A stretch of DNA of 64,000 nucleotides from Paracoccaceae bacterium (GTDB lineage Bacteria > Pseudomonadota > Alphaproteobacteria > Rhodobacterales > Rhodobacteraceae). The notes under the pieces were generated by a model. The model was not told where the DNA came from, did not search any database, and saw nothing but the letters and a program-made list of their open reading frames with translations. Positions 26,855 through 36,290 of this stretch are shown here, piece after piece (the stretch's first letter is position 1; each line of letters begins with the position of its first letter). Made by a program: the position numbers and the translations under genes. The stretch lies in NCBI GenBank assembly GCA_002709405.1, contig PAQV01000062.1, positions 1 to 64,000 on the forward strand. Direction: 5' to 3'.

Positions 26855-28036
26855 ATGATCCCGTCCGTTCTGCCGACCTATTCCCGCGCGCCGCTGTCCT
26901 TTGTGAAGGGCGAAGGTTCCTGGCTGATCGAGGCGGACGGCCGACGTTTCCTGGACCTCGGCGCGGGGATCGCGGTCAATGCGCTTGGCCATGCCAACCC
27001 CGAGCTTGTTGCGGCCCTGACCGAGCAGGCAGGGGCGCTGTGGCATACGTCGAACCTTTACCAGATCCCTCAGCAGCAGGCCCTGGCGGACAAGCTGGTC
27101 GAGGCGAGTTTTGCCGATACGGTGTTCTTCACCAATTCCGGCACGGAAAGCTGCGAGCTGGCGGTGAAGATGGCGCGCAAGTACTGGTACGACAAGGGGC
27201 ATCCCGAGAAGACCGATATCATCGCGTTTTCCGGGTCGTTCCACGGGCGGTCGTCGGCGGGTATTGCGGCGGCCGGATCCGAGAAGATGACCAAGGGGTT
27301 CGGCCCGCTGTTGCCCGGTTTCGTGCATCTGCCCTGGGGGGATGATGCTGCGCTGGCAGAGGCGATCTCGGACACGGTTGGGGCGATCCTGGTCGAGCCG
27401 GTCCAGGGAGAGGGCGGCATCATCCCGATGGCGGACGACAAGCTGAAGGCGCTGCGGGCCTTGTGCGATGACAAGGGGATCCTGCTGATCCTCGACGAGG
27501 TGCAATGCGGCATGGGCCGGACGGGCCGGCTGTTTGCCCATGAATGGGCGGGCATCACGCCGGACATCATGATGGTCGCCAAGGGCATTGGTGGTGGCTT
27601 TCCCCTCGGGGCGGTGCTGGCCACTGAAGAGGCGGCATCCGGCATGACCGCAGGCACTCATGGTTCGACCTACGGGGGCAACCCGCTGGGTTGTGCGGTT
27701 GGCTCCAAGGTGATGGATATCGTGACGGGTCCCGGCTTTCTGGACGAGGTCAACCGAAAGGCGGGCCTGCTGCGCCAAAAGCTTGAAGGGCTGGTGGCGT
27801 CTCATCCGGAAGTCTTCGAGGCGGTGCGCGGGTCCGGGCTGATGCTCGGGATCAAATGCGTGGCGGCCAACATGGATGTGGTCAAGGCCGGCTACGACCA
27901 GCTGGTGCTGACCGTTCCCGCCGCGGACAATGTGATCCGCCTGCTGCCTCCGTTGACGATTTCCGATGACGAGATCGACGCGGCCATCGCACGATTGGAT
28001 GCCGCGGCGACGGCACTGGTTGCGGAAACGGCCTGA
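26855..28036 (+). CDS. argD: Acetylornithine aminotransferase
   Basis: PLP-dependent class III aminotransferase in arginine synthesis; it may also act on succinyldiaminopimelate. 393 aa. Features are FLDLGAGIAVNALGHANPE, FTNSGTESCELAVKMARK, FSGSFHGRSSAG, and LDEVQCGMGRTGRLFA (PLP ring aspartate). The Schiff-base lysine is in MMVAKGIGGGFPLGAVL, followed by GTHGSTYGGNPLGCAVG. AAGGA precedes the ATG. The next gene, argF, makes citrulline, so this is an argD-argF arginine operon as commonly seen in alphaproteobacteria. Confidence 0.96.
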   Translation: MIPSVLPTYSRAPLSFVKGEGSWLIEADGRRFLDLGAGIAVNALGHANPELVAALTEQAGALWHTSNLYQIPQQQALADKLVEASFADTVFFTNSGTESCELAVKMARKYWYDKGHPEKTDIIAFSGSFHGRSSAGIAAAGSEKMTKGFGPLLPGFVHLPWGDDAALAEAISDTVGAILVEPVQGEGGIIPMADDKLKALRALCDDKGILLILDEVQCGMGRTGRLFAHEWAGITPDIMMVAKGIGGGFPLGAVLATEEAASGMTAGTHGSTYGGNPLGCAVGSKVMDIVTGPGFLDEVNRKAGLLRQKLEGLVASHPEVFEAVRGSGLMLGIKCVAANMDVVKAGYDQLVLTVPAADNVIRLLPPLTISDDEIDAAIARLDAAATALVAETA

Positions 28037-28040
28037 GTCT

Positions 28041-28083
28041 TCCTCTTCGAAATACCCCGGGGGTCTGGGGGCAGAGCCCCCAG
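28041..28083. repeat. Family B modular intergenic repeat (copy 3, short)
   Basis: TCCTCTTCG-AAATACCCCGGGGG is followed by the hairpin CTGGGGGC-AGA-GCCCCCAG (28065-28083). The middle hairpin is missing. It lies between argD and argF and starts four bases after the argD stop. Confidence 0.7.
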
Positions 28084-28111
28084 GTTCCGGCAAGAACACG
28101 AGATATTCGAC

Positions 28112-29038
28112 ATGAACCACTTCCTTGATATCCACAAGACGGACCCCACCGAGTTGCGGGCGATGATCGACCAGGCGGCGGCGATGAAGACCGCCCGCGC
28201 CGGCCAATTGCACGCCGCACCCGATGCCGAGCAGCCTTTGAAGAACCACATGGTTGCGTTGATCTTCGAAAAACCCTCCACCCGTACGCGGGTCAGTTTC
28301 GACGTGGGCGCGCGCCAGATGGGGGCGCAGACCATGGTGCTGTCCGGCGCCGACATGCAGCTGGGGCATGGAGAGACGATCGCCGACACCGCGCGCGTGC
28401 TCAGCCGCTACGTAGATCTGATCATGATCCGGACTTTCGATGAAACCGTGCTGACCGAGATGGCGGAGTTCGCCGATGTGCCGGTGATCAACGGGCTGAC
28501 GGACAGGACGCACCCCTGTCAGATCATGGCGGACATTCTGACCTACGAGGAACACCGGGGTTCGATTGCAGGGCGGAAGGTGGTCTGGTGTGGCGATGGC
28601 AATAATGTCTGCGCCTCGTTCCTGCATGCGGCGGGCCAGTTCGGGTTCGACCTGACATTCGCCGGGCCGCAAGTGCTTGACCCAGAGCCGGAGTTCGTCG
28701 AGTTGGCCCGCGCCCAAGGGTCCAAGGTGGAGATCTGTCGCGATGCCGAGGCCGCCGTGGCGGATGCTGACCTGATCGTCGCGGATACGTGGGTGTCGAT
28801 GCATGATGCGCAATCCGCGCGTGAACGGCGGCACAACCTGTTGCGTCCCTATCAGGTCAATGCGGCCCTGATGGCCAAGGCGAAGCCGGATGCGCTTTTC
28901 ATGCATTGCCTTCCGGCGCATCGGGGCGAAGAGGTCACCTCGGAGGTCATGGATGGCCCCCAATCGGTGATTTTCGATGAAGCCGAGAACCGTCTCCATG
29001 CCCAAAAGGCCGTCATGCGCTGGTGTCTGGGGGTCTGA
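28112..29038 (+). CDS. argF: Ornithine carbamoyltransferase
   Basis: Transfers carbamoyl from carbamoyl phosphate to ornithine, giving citrulline. 308 aa. The carbamoyl-phosphate loop is [14 protein letters not shown], the HPCQ motif is in [15 protein letters not shown], and the ornithine site is in DTWVSMHD (SMG loop variant) and [13 protein letters not shown] (HCLP). Carbamoyl phosphate comes from carAB, of which carB is at the left edge of this window. It is followed five bases after the stop by a family A tandem hairpin. Confidence 0.97.
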   Translation: MNHFLDIHKTDPTELRAMIDQAAAMKTARAGQLHAAPDAEQPLKNHMVALIFEKPSTRTRVSFDVGARQMGAQTMVLSGADMQLGHGETIADTARVLSRYVDLIMIRTFDETVLTEMAEFADVPVINGLTDRTHPCQIMADILTYEEHRGSIAGRKVVWCGDGNNVCASFLHAAGQFGFDLTFAGPQVLDPEPEFVELARAQGSKVEICRDAEAAVADADLIVADTWVSMHDAQSARERRHNLLRPYQVNAALMAKAKPDALFMHCLPAHRGEEVTSEVMDGPQSVIFDEAENRLHAQKAVMRWCLGV

Positions 29039-29042
29039 GACA

Positions 29043-29092
29043 GAGATTTTTCGGCGAAAAATCTCGATCAAGATTTTTCCTTGGAAAAATCT
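29043..29092 (+). repeat. Family A tandem AT-rich hairpins after argF
   Basis: First hairpin GAGATTTTTC-GGC-GAAAAATCTC (29043-29065). Second hairpin AGATTTTTCC-TT-GGAAAAATCT (29071-29092). It sits between the argF stop and the convergent hrpB stop, which it overlaps by two bases, so it can end both transcripts. Confidence 0.78.
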
Positions 29093-31550
29093 ATCGGCGC
29101 GAACTGCGCGGTTTCGCACGTAGCGTCGGATCGGCTTGGGTCGGGTCTTCGGGCCAGGGATGCTTGGGGTATTGCGCCCGCATATCCTTGCGTACGTCTG
29201 TGTAGGATCCGGCCCAGAACCCGGGAAGATCCTGGGTCACCTGTACCGGCCGCCCCGCGGGTGACAACAGGCTGATCTTTAGGGGGCGGCCTGCCACGCG
29301 CGGATGTCTCGTCACGCCAAACACTTCCTGCAATCGCAACGCGATCTCCGGGCCCTCGTCCAAGTAATCGATGGCAATCTTCCGGCCCAGGGGTGTCGTG
29401 TATTGCCCCGGAGCCTCTCGGTCGACGACCTGCCGTCCGGCCCAGCCCAGCCATGCGTCGAGCGCCGGGAAGGGGTCGAACCGTTTCCAGTCCTCGGCAG
29501 ACCGCACGCCTGTCAACATGGGCTGTAGCCAGTCTTCAAGCCGGTCCATCAACCCGTCGATCGAGAAATCCGGCAGATCGGCGCCGCCGGCCCGCACCAG
29601 CTCTACCCGCCGGGCAAGGCGGCCGGCCGGGCCGTCCAGTCGCAGGCCCAGGTCGCGCACGCCGTCCAGCATGGCGCGCGCGACCTCGTCAGGGGGCACG
29701 TCCTTCCAGGTTTCTTCCTGCAGCACGATCGCGCCCAGCTTCTCTTGCCGACTGGCGATCACCCGCCGGTCGCGTTTGGACCACGTGCAGGTCCGCAGGT
29801 GTTCGATGCGATCGGCGAACAGGGATCGGATCTGCCCTGCCGTGATCGCCGAGGCCATCCGCACGCGGGCCTCGCGCGGGTTGCCATCCGTATCCAGCAC
29901 CACCAGCCAGGGGCTGCCCGCCAGGGGATCGGCCTCGGGCAGGACGGCGCCCTTGCCGCCTGACAGCACGTACCGGGGCGCCTCTCCCTTGCGGCGCTGG
30001 CCGATGCGGTCCGGATAGGCCAGGGCAGCCTGTTCGGCCGGGGCCAGGTCGGCCTCGGGCCCGGCACGGGCGGCCAGGCGTCGGGCTTCGCCAGAGATCC
30101 GGTCCAGGGTGGGGCGGTTGACCTGGAGGTTGCGCTCGCGGGCGGTGCGGGTCGGATTGCGCAGGGCTTCGAGGCGTAAGGCCAGGTCGACCGGGGCCCC
30201 GCGCAGGGGATCGCGGTCTTCCAGCAGAGCGGCCAGCGGTGCGGCCGAGGGACCGGCCAACCGCAGCATGTGCCCCATGCGCGGGTGCAGCGGCAGCCGG
30301 GCCAGCGCCCGCCCGTGCGGTGTGATGCGCCCGTCGTCGTCCAAGGCGCCCAACAGGGTCAACAGGGCCCGGGCCTCGGCATAGGCACCCTCGGGCGGGG
30401 GCGTGAGAAAGGCCATCTCCTCTGGCGGCGTTCCCCACAGCGCACAATCCAGGGCCAGTCCGGCCAGGTCGGCGGCGGCGATCTCGGGCGGCGGGAAGGC
30501 GGCCAGCGCGCCGTGCTCGCCCCGTGTCCACAGCCGGTAACAGAACCCCTCGGCCACGCGTCCGGCCCGGCCGGCACGCTGGACGGCCTCGGCCCGGGTG
30601 ACACGTTCGGTCACCAGCCGGGCCGTGCCCGAGCCGGGATCGAACCGCGCGCGCCGGGCCTGGCCGCCGTCGACCACCACCCGCACGTCGGGAATGGTCA
30701 GAGAGGTTTCGGCGATGGAGGTTGCCAGCACCACCTTGCGCCCCGTCGCCAACGGCGCCAGGGCGGCCTGCTGCTCGGCGAAGGGCAGCGCCCCGAACAG
30801 GGGGCGCAGGGTGCAATCGTCGGGCAGGCGGCCGGACAGGGCGGCCATGCACTGGCGAATCTCGCCCTCGCCCGGAAGAAACGCCAGGATCGCCCCGCCC
30901 ATCGCCCGCGTGTCGCGTTCCGCCGCAACGATCAGGTCGGCCAGGGCCTGCGGCCGCCGGGTCCTGGGGGGCAGGGCGGTGTCCAGCCAGCGTTCCTCGA
31001 CCGGAAAGCTGCGGCCCTGGGACGTGACGATGGGCGCCCCGATCAGCTCGGCCACGGGCCCTGCGTCCAGCGTGGCCGACATCACCAGCAGGCGGAGGTC
31101 GTCACGCAGCGTCTCGGTGACCTCGAGGCACAGGGCCAGCCCCAGGTCCGCCTGAAGAGAGCGCTCGTGGAATTCGTCGAAGATCACCGTGCCCACGCCC
31201 GGCAGTTCCGGGTCGGATTGCAGCATCCGGGTCAGGATGCCTTCGGTCACCACCTCGATCCGCGTGGCCTTGGACACCTTGGTCGTCCCGCGCACGCGGT
31301 AGCCGACGGTCTGGCCGGCCGTTTCCCCCAGGGCCTCGGCCATGCGTTCGGCGGCGGCGCGGGCGGCCAGGCGGCGGGGTTCCAGCATGACGATGCGACC
31401 CGGGACCCCTGTTTCAAGAAGGGCGAGCGGCACCCGTGTCGTCTTGCCCGCGCCCGGAGGCGCTTGCAGCACGGCCCGCCCGCCGCTGTCCATGGCGGCC
31501 TGCAGGTCGGGCAGGGCGTCGTCGATCGGCAGGGCAGGGTGTCGGGCCAT
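29091..31550 (-). CDS. hrpB: ATP-dependent RNA helicase HrpB
   Basis: DEAH-box family helicase, 819 aa, full length. Motif I APPGAGKTTRVPL, motif II as DEFHERSLQADLG (DEFH), motif III SATLDAGP, motif V SIAETSLTIPDVRVVVDGG, motif VI RAGRAGRVAEG. The HA2/OB region and the HrpB C-terminal domain follow; GRPVQVTQDLPGFWAGSY near the end is diagnostic of HrpB. Cellular substrate is not settled. It is convergent with argF. Confidence 0.95.
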   Translation of the reverse strand: MARHPALPIDDALPDLQAAMDSGGRAVLQAPPGAGKTTRVPLALLETGVPGRIVMLEPRRLAARAAAERMAEALGETAGQTVGYRVRGTTKVSKATRIEVVTEGILTRMLQSDPELPGVGTVIFDEFHERSLQADLGLALCLEVTETLRDDLRLLVMSATLDAGPVAELIGAPIVTSQGRSFPVEERWLDTALPPRTRRPQALADLIVAAERDTRAMGGAILAFLPGEGEIRQCMAALSGRLPDDCTLRPLFGALPFAEQQAALAPLATGRKVVLATSIAETSLTIPDVRVVVDGGQARRARFDPGSGTARLVTERVTRAEAVQRAGRAGRVAEGFCYRLWTRGEHGALAAFPPPEIAAADLAGLALDCALWGTPPEEMAFLTPPPEGAYAEARALLTLLGALDDDGRITPHGRALARLPLHPRMGHMLRLAGPSAAPLAALLEDRDPLRGAPVDLALRLEALRNPTRTARERNLQVNRPTLDRISGEARRLAARAGPEADLAPAEQAALAYPDRIGQRRKGEAPRYVLSGGKGAVLPEADPLAGSPWLVVLDTDGNPREARVRMASAITAGQIRSLFADRIEHLRTCTWSKRDRRVIASRQEKLGAIVLQEETWKDVPPDEVARAMLDGVRDLGLRLDGPAGRLARRVELVRAGGADLPDFSIDGLMDRLEDWLQPMLTGVRSAEDWKRFDPFPALDAWLGWAGRQVVDREAPGQYTTPLGRKIAIDYLDEGPEIALRLQEVFGVTRHPRVAGRPLKISLLSPAGRPVQVTQDLPGFWAGSYTDVRKDMRAQYPKHPWPEDPTQADPTLRAKPRSSRR

Positions 31551-31601
31551 CGCCGCCTTATCGGCAATCGCCGGACCAAGGTCCAGAGAGGGCGGCCGGG
31601 T

Positions 31602-32897
31602 TCACAGCCCCAGCACCGCGATCAGCCGGTCGATCACCTGGTCCAGCGCGGCCGACTGGCCTTCGGCGAAACGCCGGGCCGACAGGCGGGCGGCGTCCAA
31701 CGCGGCCGGGTCGTCAAGCCAGCGCAGGACCGCATCCGCAAGATCCCGCGCCGAGCCCGTTTCGGTCGCCGCCCCACTGTCCACCATCGGCCCGAAGGTT
31801 TCCGAGAAATTGGCCACGTGCGGGCCGGTCAGGACCGCCGTGCCAGAACCGGCCGGTTCAAACGGGTTGTGCCCGCCGATGTCCGGCAGCAACGACCCGC
31901 CCAGCAGCACGATGGGGGCCACGGCATACCATGTGCCGGTTTCGCCCAGGGTGTCGGCCAGGTAGACCTGCGTGGCCGGGCCGATCTTTTCGCCAAGGCT
32001 GCGCCGGGCACCGGTCAGCCCCTGGTCGGCGATCATGGCCTGTACCCCGTCGCCCCGTTCGGGATGGCGCGGGATCAGCAACAGCAGGGCGTCAGGATGG
32101 CGGGCCAGCACGGCTTGATGCGCCTGCAGGACGATCTCTTCCTCGCCCGGGTGGGTGGAACTGGCCGCCCAGACCGGTCGCCCGCGCACGGCCCGGCCGA
32201 ATTCCTCGCGGGTAATCGCGTCGACGGGCAGGGGGGCGGCGGTGGCCTTCAGGTTGGCCCCGATTTCCAGCCGGTCCTCGTCTGCGCCCATCCGGCGCAG
32301 GCGCTCGGCAATGTCGGCGTTCTGGGTCAGCATGACCTGGAAACAACCCAGCAGCAAAGCCGAGGTGTCCTGGTAGCGCGCCCAGCCCCGGGCCGATTTC
32401 TCGGACAGCCGGGCGTTCAGCAGGGCCAGGGCCACGCCCCGGTCACGGGCGCGGATCAGCATTCCGGGCCAGAGCTCGCTTTCCACGAAGACCCCGGCCT
32501 GCGGCTGCCAGTGATCCAGGAAACGGTCGATGATCTGGGGCGCATCCAGGGGGGCGAACTGGTGCACGGTGCGGGGGGGCAGGCGGCGCGAGACGATCTC
32601 GGCCGAGGAAGCGGTGCCCGAGGTCATCAGGAAATGCGCCTTCGGAAGGCGCTCGCCCAGCCGGGAGATCACGGTCAGGACGGACAGGCTTTCGCCGACG
32701 CTGGCCCCGTGGAACCAGATCAGCGGCCCGTCGGGCCGGGGGAGGGTGGCATGGCCCGCGCGCTCGCCGATGCGCTCGGGCGTGACGCCGTGACGGTCCA
32801 GCTTGCGCCCGACGTGTTGCAGCACCAGCGGCGCCGCCAGCCGGGTCAGCACGGAATAGGCCTTGTAGAGCGGCGTCACCCCGCCCGGTTGCGACAT
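31602..32897 (-). CDS. waaA: 3-deoxy-D-manno-octulosonic acid transferase
   Basis: Transfers KDO from CMP-KDO to lipid A precursors at the inner membrane. 431 aa. A hydrophobic N-terminal segment (YSVLTRLAAPLVLQ) is followed by the glycosyltransferase-N region WFHGASVGESLSVL, the substrate-site glutamate in FVESELWPGMLI, WAASSTHPGEEEIVL, and VLLGGSLLPDIGGHNPFEP in the C-terminal GT-B half. It overlaps the moaA stop by one base (TGATG), so the two are coupled, although their functions are unrelated. It works with kdsA at 18 kb. Confidence 0.95.
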   Translation of the reverse strand: MSQPGGVTPLYKAYSVLTRLAAPLVLQHVGRKLDRHGVTPERIGERAGHATLPRPDGPLIWFHGASVGESLSVLTVISRLGERLPKAHFLMTSGTASSAEIVSRRLPPRTVHQFAPLDAPQIIDRFLDHWQPQAGVFVESELWPGMLIRARDRGVALALLNARLSEKSARGWARYQDTSALLLGCFQVMLTQNADIAERLRRMGADEDRLEIGANLKATAAPLPVDAITREEFGRAVRGRPVWAASSTHPGEEEIVLQAHQAVLARHPDALLLLIPRHPERGDGVQAMIADQGLTGARRSLGEKIGPATQVYLADTLGETGTWYAVAPIVLLGGSLLPDIGGHNPFEPAGSGTAVLTGPHVANFSETFGPMVDSGAATETGSARDLADAVLRWLDDPAALDAARLSARRFAEGQSAALDQVIDRLIAVLGL

Positions 32898-33907
32898 CAG
32901 CCGCCCGTGTGGCTCATGTGCCGGGCGACCTGGCCGTCGGCCCGGCGGCGGGAATAATCGAAATCGTGGCCCTTGGGCTTCAGCCCGATGGCCGCGCGGA
33001 TCGCCTCTTGCAATGCCCTGTTATCGTTGGGGTAATCCCTCAGCGGGGCGCGCAGGTCGGCCATGTCGTCCTGGCCCAGGCACATGTACAGCTCGCCCGT
33101 GCAGGTCAGGCGCACCCGGTTGCAGCTTTCACAGAAGTTATGGCTGAGCGGGGTGATGAAACCGATCTTCTGGCCGGTTTCCTCCAGCCGGACATAGCGG
33201 GCCGGACCGCCGGTCCGCTCGGCCAGATCGGTCAGCGCGTAATGCTGGGCATAGGTCTTGCGGACATCCTCAAGCGACCAGTATTGGCCGACGCGGTCCT
33301 CGTTGCCCAGGTCGCCCATGGGCATGACCTCGATCCAGGTCAGGTCCATGCCCTTGTCGGCGCACCATTCGGTGATGGCGGGCAGCTCTTCCTCGTTGAA
33401 GCCCTTCAGGGCCACGGCGTTGATCTTGACCTTCAGGCCTGCGTCCAGGGCCGCGTCGATCCCTTTCAGCACCTGGCCCAGTCGTCCCCAGCGGGTCACC
33501 TTGGCGAACTTGTCCGCGTCGAGCGTATCGAGCGACACGTTCACCCGCCGCACGCCGGCCTCGTAAAGATCGCGGGCAAAACGGGCCAGCTGCGATCCAT
33601 TGGTCGTCAGCGTCAATTCCTTGAGAGCGCCGCTGTCCAGGTGACGCGACATGGACCGGAAAAAGGTCATGATATCGCGGCGGACCAGCGGTTCTCCGCC
33701 GGTGATCCGCAGCTTTTCGACGCCCATGCCGACAAAGGTCGAACACATGCGGTCCAGCTCTTCCAGCGTCAGAAGTTCCTTCTTGGGCAGGAAGGTCATG
33801 TTCTCGGCCATGCAGTAGACGCAGCGGAAATCGCAGCGGTCGGTGACCGAAACGCGCAAGTAGGTGATTGCGCGGGCAAAGGGATCGATGAGCGGCGGCG
33901 TTGTCAT
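32897..33907 (-). CDS. moaA: GTP 3',8-cyclase MoaA
   Basis: Radical-SAM enzyme for the first step of molybdopterin synthesis. 336 aa. The N-terminal cluster motif is CDFRCVYC in [19 protein letters not shown], followed by [14 protein letters not shown]. The second cluster is in [22 protein letters not shown]. The C-terminus ends in HTGG, the conserved Gly-Gly tail. It is upstream of and overlaps waaA. No other moa genes are in the window. Confidence 0.96.
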   Translation of the reverse strand: MTTPPLIDPFARAITYLRVSVTDRCDFRCVYCMAENMTFLPKKELLTLEELDRMCSTFVGMGVEKLRITGGEPLVRRDIMTFFRSMSRHLDSGALKELTLTTNGSQLARFARDLYEAGVRRVNVSLDTLDADKFAKVTRWGRLGQVLKGIDAALDAGLKVKINAVALKGFNEEELPAITEWCADKGMDLTWIEVMPMGDLGNEDRVGQYWSLEDVRKTYAQHYALTDLAERTGGPARYVRLEETGQKIGFITPLSHNFCESCNRVRLTCTGELYMCLGQDDMADLRAPLRDYPNDNRALQEAIRAAIGLKPKGHDFDYSRRRADGQVARHMSHTGG

Positions 33908-34012
33908 GGGTTAAGAGGTAAACGTCCCGAGCCCACCCGGCAAGGGGGCGTGGTGGTGAAGCGGCGCGGGCAATGATGGACGGGGCGGATCGGGGCGCTT
34001 ATGTAGGAGCGC

Positions 34013-34450
34013 ATGAAAGTCTGGATGACGATAGGATTGCTGGTGCCGATGGCGCTTGCGGGGTGCGAAACGGTCAAGGGTGTCTTTGACGGGCCGGGCC
34101 AGAGCGGGGCGGAAACGACGGCCGTGTCTCCGGACATGCCTGTGCTGAAACCCGAACCGAGACCCGATGCCGAAGTGCCTGTCGCGCTGCCGGTGTCGGG
34201 CTCGGCCAGGCTGGGCACGACGATCGCCTCGCTTGGCGATCCGGCGATCCCGGGGCTGTGGATGGAAACGCCCCTGACCGCGCGCGAACAGACCGGCCAG
34301 GTGCAATACCAGGGATCGACCGTGACATTGACGCTGCGGCCCTCCGGGGGCGACGCGGGGAGCGGAAGCCGCATGTCGCTGCTGGCGATGCAGGCGATCG
34401 GTGCGCCGTTGACGGATCTGGTCGAAGTCACGGTGACCGGCGCGCGCTGA
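34013..34450 (+). CDS. Putative lipoprotein of unknown function
   Basis: 145 aa. MKVWMTIGLLVPMALAGC is a lipoprotein signal with lipobox ALAGC. A proline-rich spacer (PVLKPEPRPDAEVPVALP) precedes a compact domain with LGTTIASLGDPAIPGLWMET, VQYQGSTVTLTLRPSG and SLLAMQAIGAPLTDLVEV. This architecture is common in Rhodobacterales, but I do not know its function. Two perfect palindromes follow the stop by 11 bases. Confidence 0.75.
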   Translation: MKVWMTIGLLVPMALAGCETVKGVFDGPGQSGAETTAVSPDMPVLKPEPRPDAEVPVALPVSGSARLGTTIASLGDPAIPGLWMETPLTAREQTGQVQYQGSTVTLTLRPSGGDAGSGSRMSLLAMQAIGAPLTDLVEVTVTGAR

Positions 34451-34461
34451 CCGTGCAGCCA

Positions 34462-34506
34462 CCGGCGTTTTATAAAACGCCGGGCCGTTTTCTTATAAGA
34501 AAACGG
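34462..34506 (+). repeat. Family A tandem palindromes (perfect)
   Basis: Two perfect 22-bp palindromes one base apart. The first (34462-34483) has half-site CCGGCGTTTTA; the second (34485-34506) has half-site CCGTTTTCTTA. Both are AT-rich at the centre and GC at the ends. They start 11 bases after the lipoprotein stop. Confidence 0.82.
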
Positions 34507-34581
34507 GGCCTTGGCCGTCGTCAGGAAGAGAACATGGCGGTGTTCATCTGGGTTGAGGGCCTTGTCGCCGAGCCGCGCGCT

Positions 34582-34950
34582 TTACTCCGGTGCAATCGCG
34601 TCGCTGGCGGCAGAGTACCCGGCGTCGGCTGTCAACAGTATCAGGGCGGTGTCGGCCCCGGATGTGTCGGTTGAAGCAGTGGAGCCATCGGAGACCGGAT
34701 CGGCCGGATCGGACACCGGGGGATCGGCGACAGGCGGGTCAGAGACCGGGGGCTCGGGGGCGGTAAAGATCATTGCCGCCTCAACGCCGCGTGCGATCTG
34801 CGATGCGGCGAGACCCTGGGCGTTTTTCGGCGGCTCGATACCGGCCTCTTTCGCGGCGGCGACGGTTGCCTTGGCCTGATGTCCCACGGACTGGCCGCTT
34901 TTGCCCGGGCCGGCCGCCGGCATGGGCGCAGAGGTTGCTGTGGTTTCCAT
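34582..34950 (-). CDS. Hypothetical protein with PVSDP repeats
   Basis: 122 aa. The N-terminal half (TSAPMPAAGPGKSGQSVGHQ, then ATVAAAKEAGIEPPKNAQGL and ASQIARGVEAAMIF) looks like a folded small domain. Residues ~67-90 are an acidic proline-rich repeat, PPVSDPPVADPPVSDPADPV. The C-terminus is ALILLTADAGYSAASDAIAPE. AAAGGA precedes the ATG at 34950; a GTG one codon earlier is in frame. There is no signal or membrane helix. I do not recognise it; the good ribosome binding site and protein-like composition favour a real gene. Confidence 0.6.
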   Translation of the reverse strand: METTATSAPMPAAGPGKSGQSVGHQAKATVAAAKEAGIEPPKNAQGLAASQIARGVEAAMIFTAPEPPVSDPPVADPPVSDPADPVSDGSTASTDTSGADTALILLTADAGYSAASDAIAPE

Positions 34951-35030
34951 CACGGATCCTTTCCTGTTTGACCGGAAAGGCTAGATCAGCGGTCTTGCAG
35001 AAGGGTTACGCCCGGGCGGATCCGCCACCG

Positions 35031-35702
35031 TCAGTCCAGATATTTTGAGGCTTCTTTTCGCGCAAATGGCTTCATCTGCCCGCCATGCTCCTCGAGAAAA
35101 GCCCGCACGCGGGCGGCATCGTGCTTGGACAGGTCGCGGAGCCACCAGGCGACGGCTTTCTGGATGAACCACTCGTGGTCGGCCAGGTAGCCCTCTGCCC
35201 AGCCCAGCACCCGGTCGCGCGCGGCAAGCTCGTCCGGCTTGGGGTGGTTCTGCTTGGTCCAGGGCAGGGTGATCACCAGGGCAGCCCGCCGCGTCCACAT
35301 GTGATCGGAGGTCGTCCAGGGTTCGACCTCGTCCAGCCGGGACGGGCACGCCACCAGCCGTTTTTGCCCGGCCATACAGACGTGGTCGGCAATGGCCCAG
35401 GCGTCGAACTCGGGCACCCAGCCGATGATCTGTTCCCAGACGGGCTCGTCCGGCCGGATCCGCGCCTGGGTCAGGATCTTGGCGGCCAGGATGCGGGCCT
35501 CGTGGATATCCGTGCGCCACAAGGCGTCCGTCGCTTGGATCCGGGCGTCGACATCCAGGGTCGAACGCGCCTCTTTCGCAAGATCGTTCAGCACCGGGTT
35601 CGGCACGCCCAGGTAAACGCGCGGGGCCTTGTGGTAGGCCGCACCTCCGGCCGCCCGGTCGGGATCGGCCAGGGCCTCCAGCCGGGCGAGCCAGTCGGAC
35701 AT
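35031..35702 (-). CDS. DNA alkylation repair protein (AlkD family)
   Basis: HEAT-repeat DNA glycosylase for bulky or positively charged alkylpurines. 223 aa. Signatures are VPNPVLNDLAKEA, HEARILAAKILTQ, DAWAIADHVCMAG, TRRAALVITLPW, and the C-terminal DHEWFIQKAVAWWLRDLSKHD with W-L-R. It starts three bases after the stop of the PNPOx gene, so they form an operon. Confidence 0.9.
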   Translation of the reverse strand: MSDWLARLEALADPDRAAGGAAYHKAPRVYLGVPNPVLNDLAKEARSTLDVDARIQATDALWRTDIHEARILAAKILTQARIRPDEPVWEQIIGWVPEFDAWAIADHVCMAGQKRLVACPSRLDEVEPWTTSDHMWTRRAALVITLPWTKQNHPKPDELAARDRVLGWAEGYLADHEWFIQKAVAWWLRDLSKHDAARVRAFLEEHGGQMKPFARKEASKYLD

Positions 35703-35705
35703 GTC

Positions 35706-36257
35706 TCAGACCGCCTGTTCGGGCATCCCGGTGGGCTTGCCGTCCAAAGTGGTCGTGTTCTGTTCCATCCAGTAGCGCGGCACACCGTTGTCGCCCTTGG
35801 CCTCCATCGAGCGGTCCAGCGTGTCGCGGTCGCCGGCAAAGTCCATGAAGGGCACGGCATAGCCGCAGGAGGTCTGGGTCATCTCGACGGCCACATCGTA
35901 GATCTGGCGCGCCCCGATATTGGGCGGGAAATGGGCGTAAAGCGCATCCCAATCCGGATCGCCCATGTGGATCGTGCGGGCGGTGCCGTAGATCCGGTAG
36001 ATCAGAGGCCGCGTCTCGAAGGAACACCACATCAGGGTCATGCGCGGATGTTCCAGCAGGTGGCCGGCGGTTTCATTGCCCGAGCCCGTCAGGTTCAGCC
36101 AGATCAGCCTGTTGGGCGACAGGATGCGCATCGAATCCTGGCCTTTGGGCGACACGTTCACCCGCCCGTCCGACGCCGCGCTGCCGGTGAAGAAGATGTG
36201 CTGGGCCTCGACAAAGGCCTTCTGGTCGTCGGTGATCTGGTTGAACTGCCTGGCCAT
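35706..36257 (-). CDS. Pyridoxamine 5'-phosphate oxidase family protein
   Basis: 183 aa split-barrel FMN-binding protein. HIFFTGSAASDGRVNVSPKG is the opening strand pair, followed by LIWLNLTGSGNETAGHLLEHPRMTLMWCSF and LIYRIYGTARTIH; the conserved TGSGNETA and EHPRM segments contact flavin. Probably a flavin- or F420-type oxidoreductase rather than the vitamin B6 enzyme PdxH, which it does not resemble closely. It is upstream of alkD in a likely operon. Confidence 0.88.
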   Translation of the reverse strand: MARQFNQITDDQKAFVEAQHIFFTGSAASDGRVNVSPKGQDSMRILSPNRLIWLNLTGSGNETAGHLLEHPRMTLMWCSFETRPLIYRIYGTARTIHMGDPDWDALYAHFPPNIGARQIYDVAVEMTQTSCGYAVPFMDFAGDRDTLDRSMEAKGDNGVPRYWMEQNTTTLDGKPTGMPEQAV

Positions 36258-36290
36258 CTGCGGCTCTCCTGACTGGGTCCCGGGTGCAGG

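Noticed and set aside
30270-32957. 895-codon plus-strand frame
   Set aside because: Antisense to hrpB and waaA; Gln/His/Gly/Arg-rich and without motifs.
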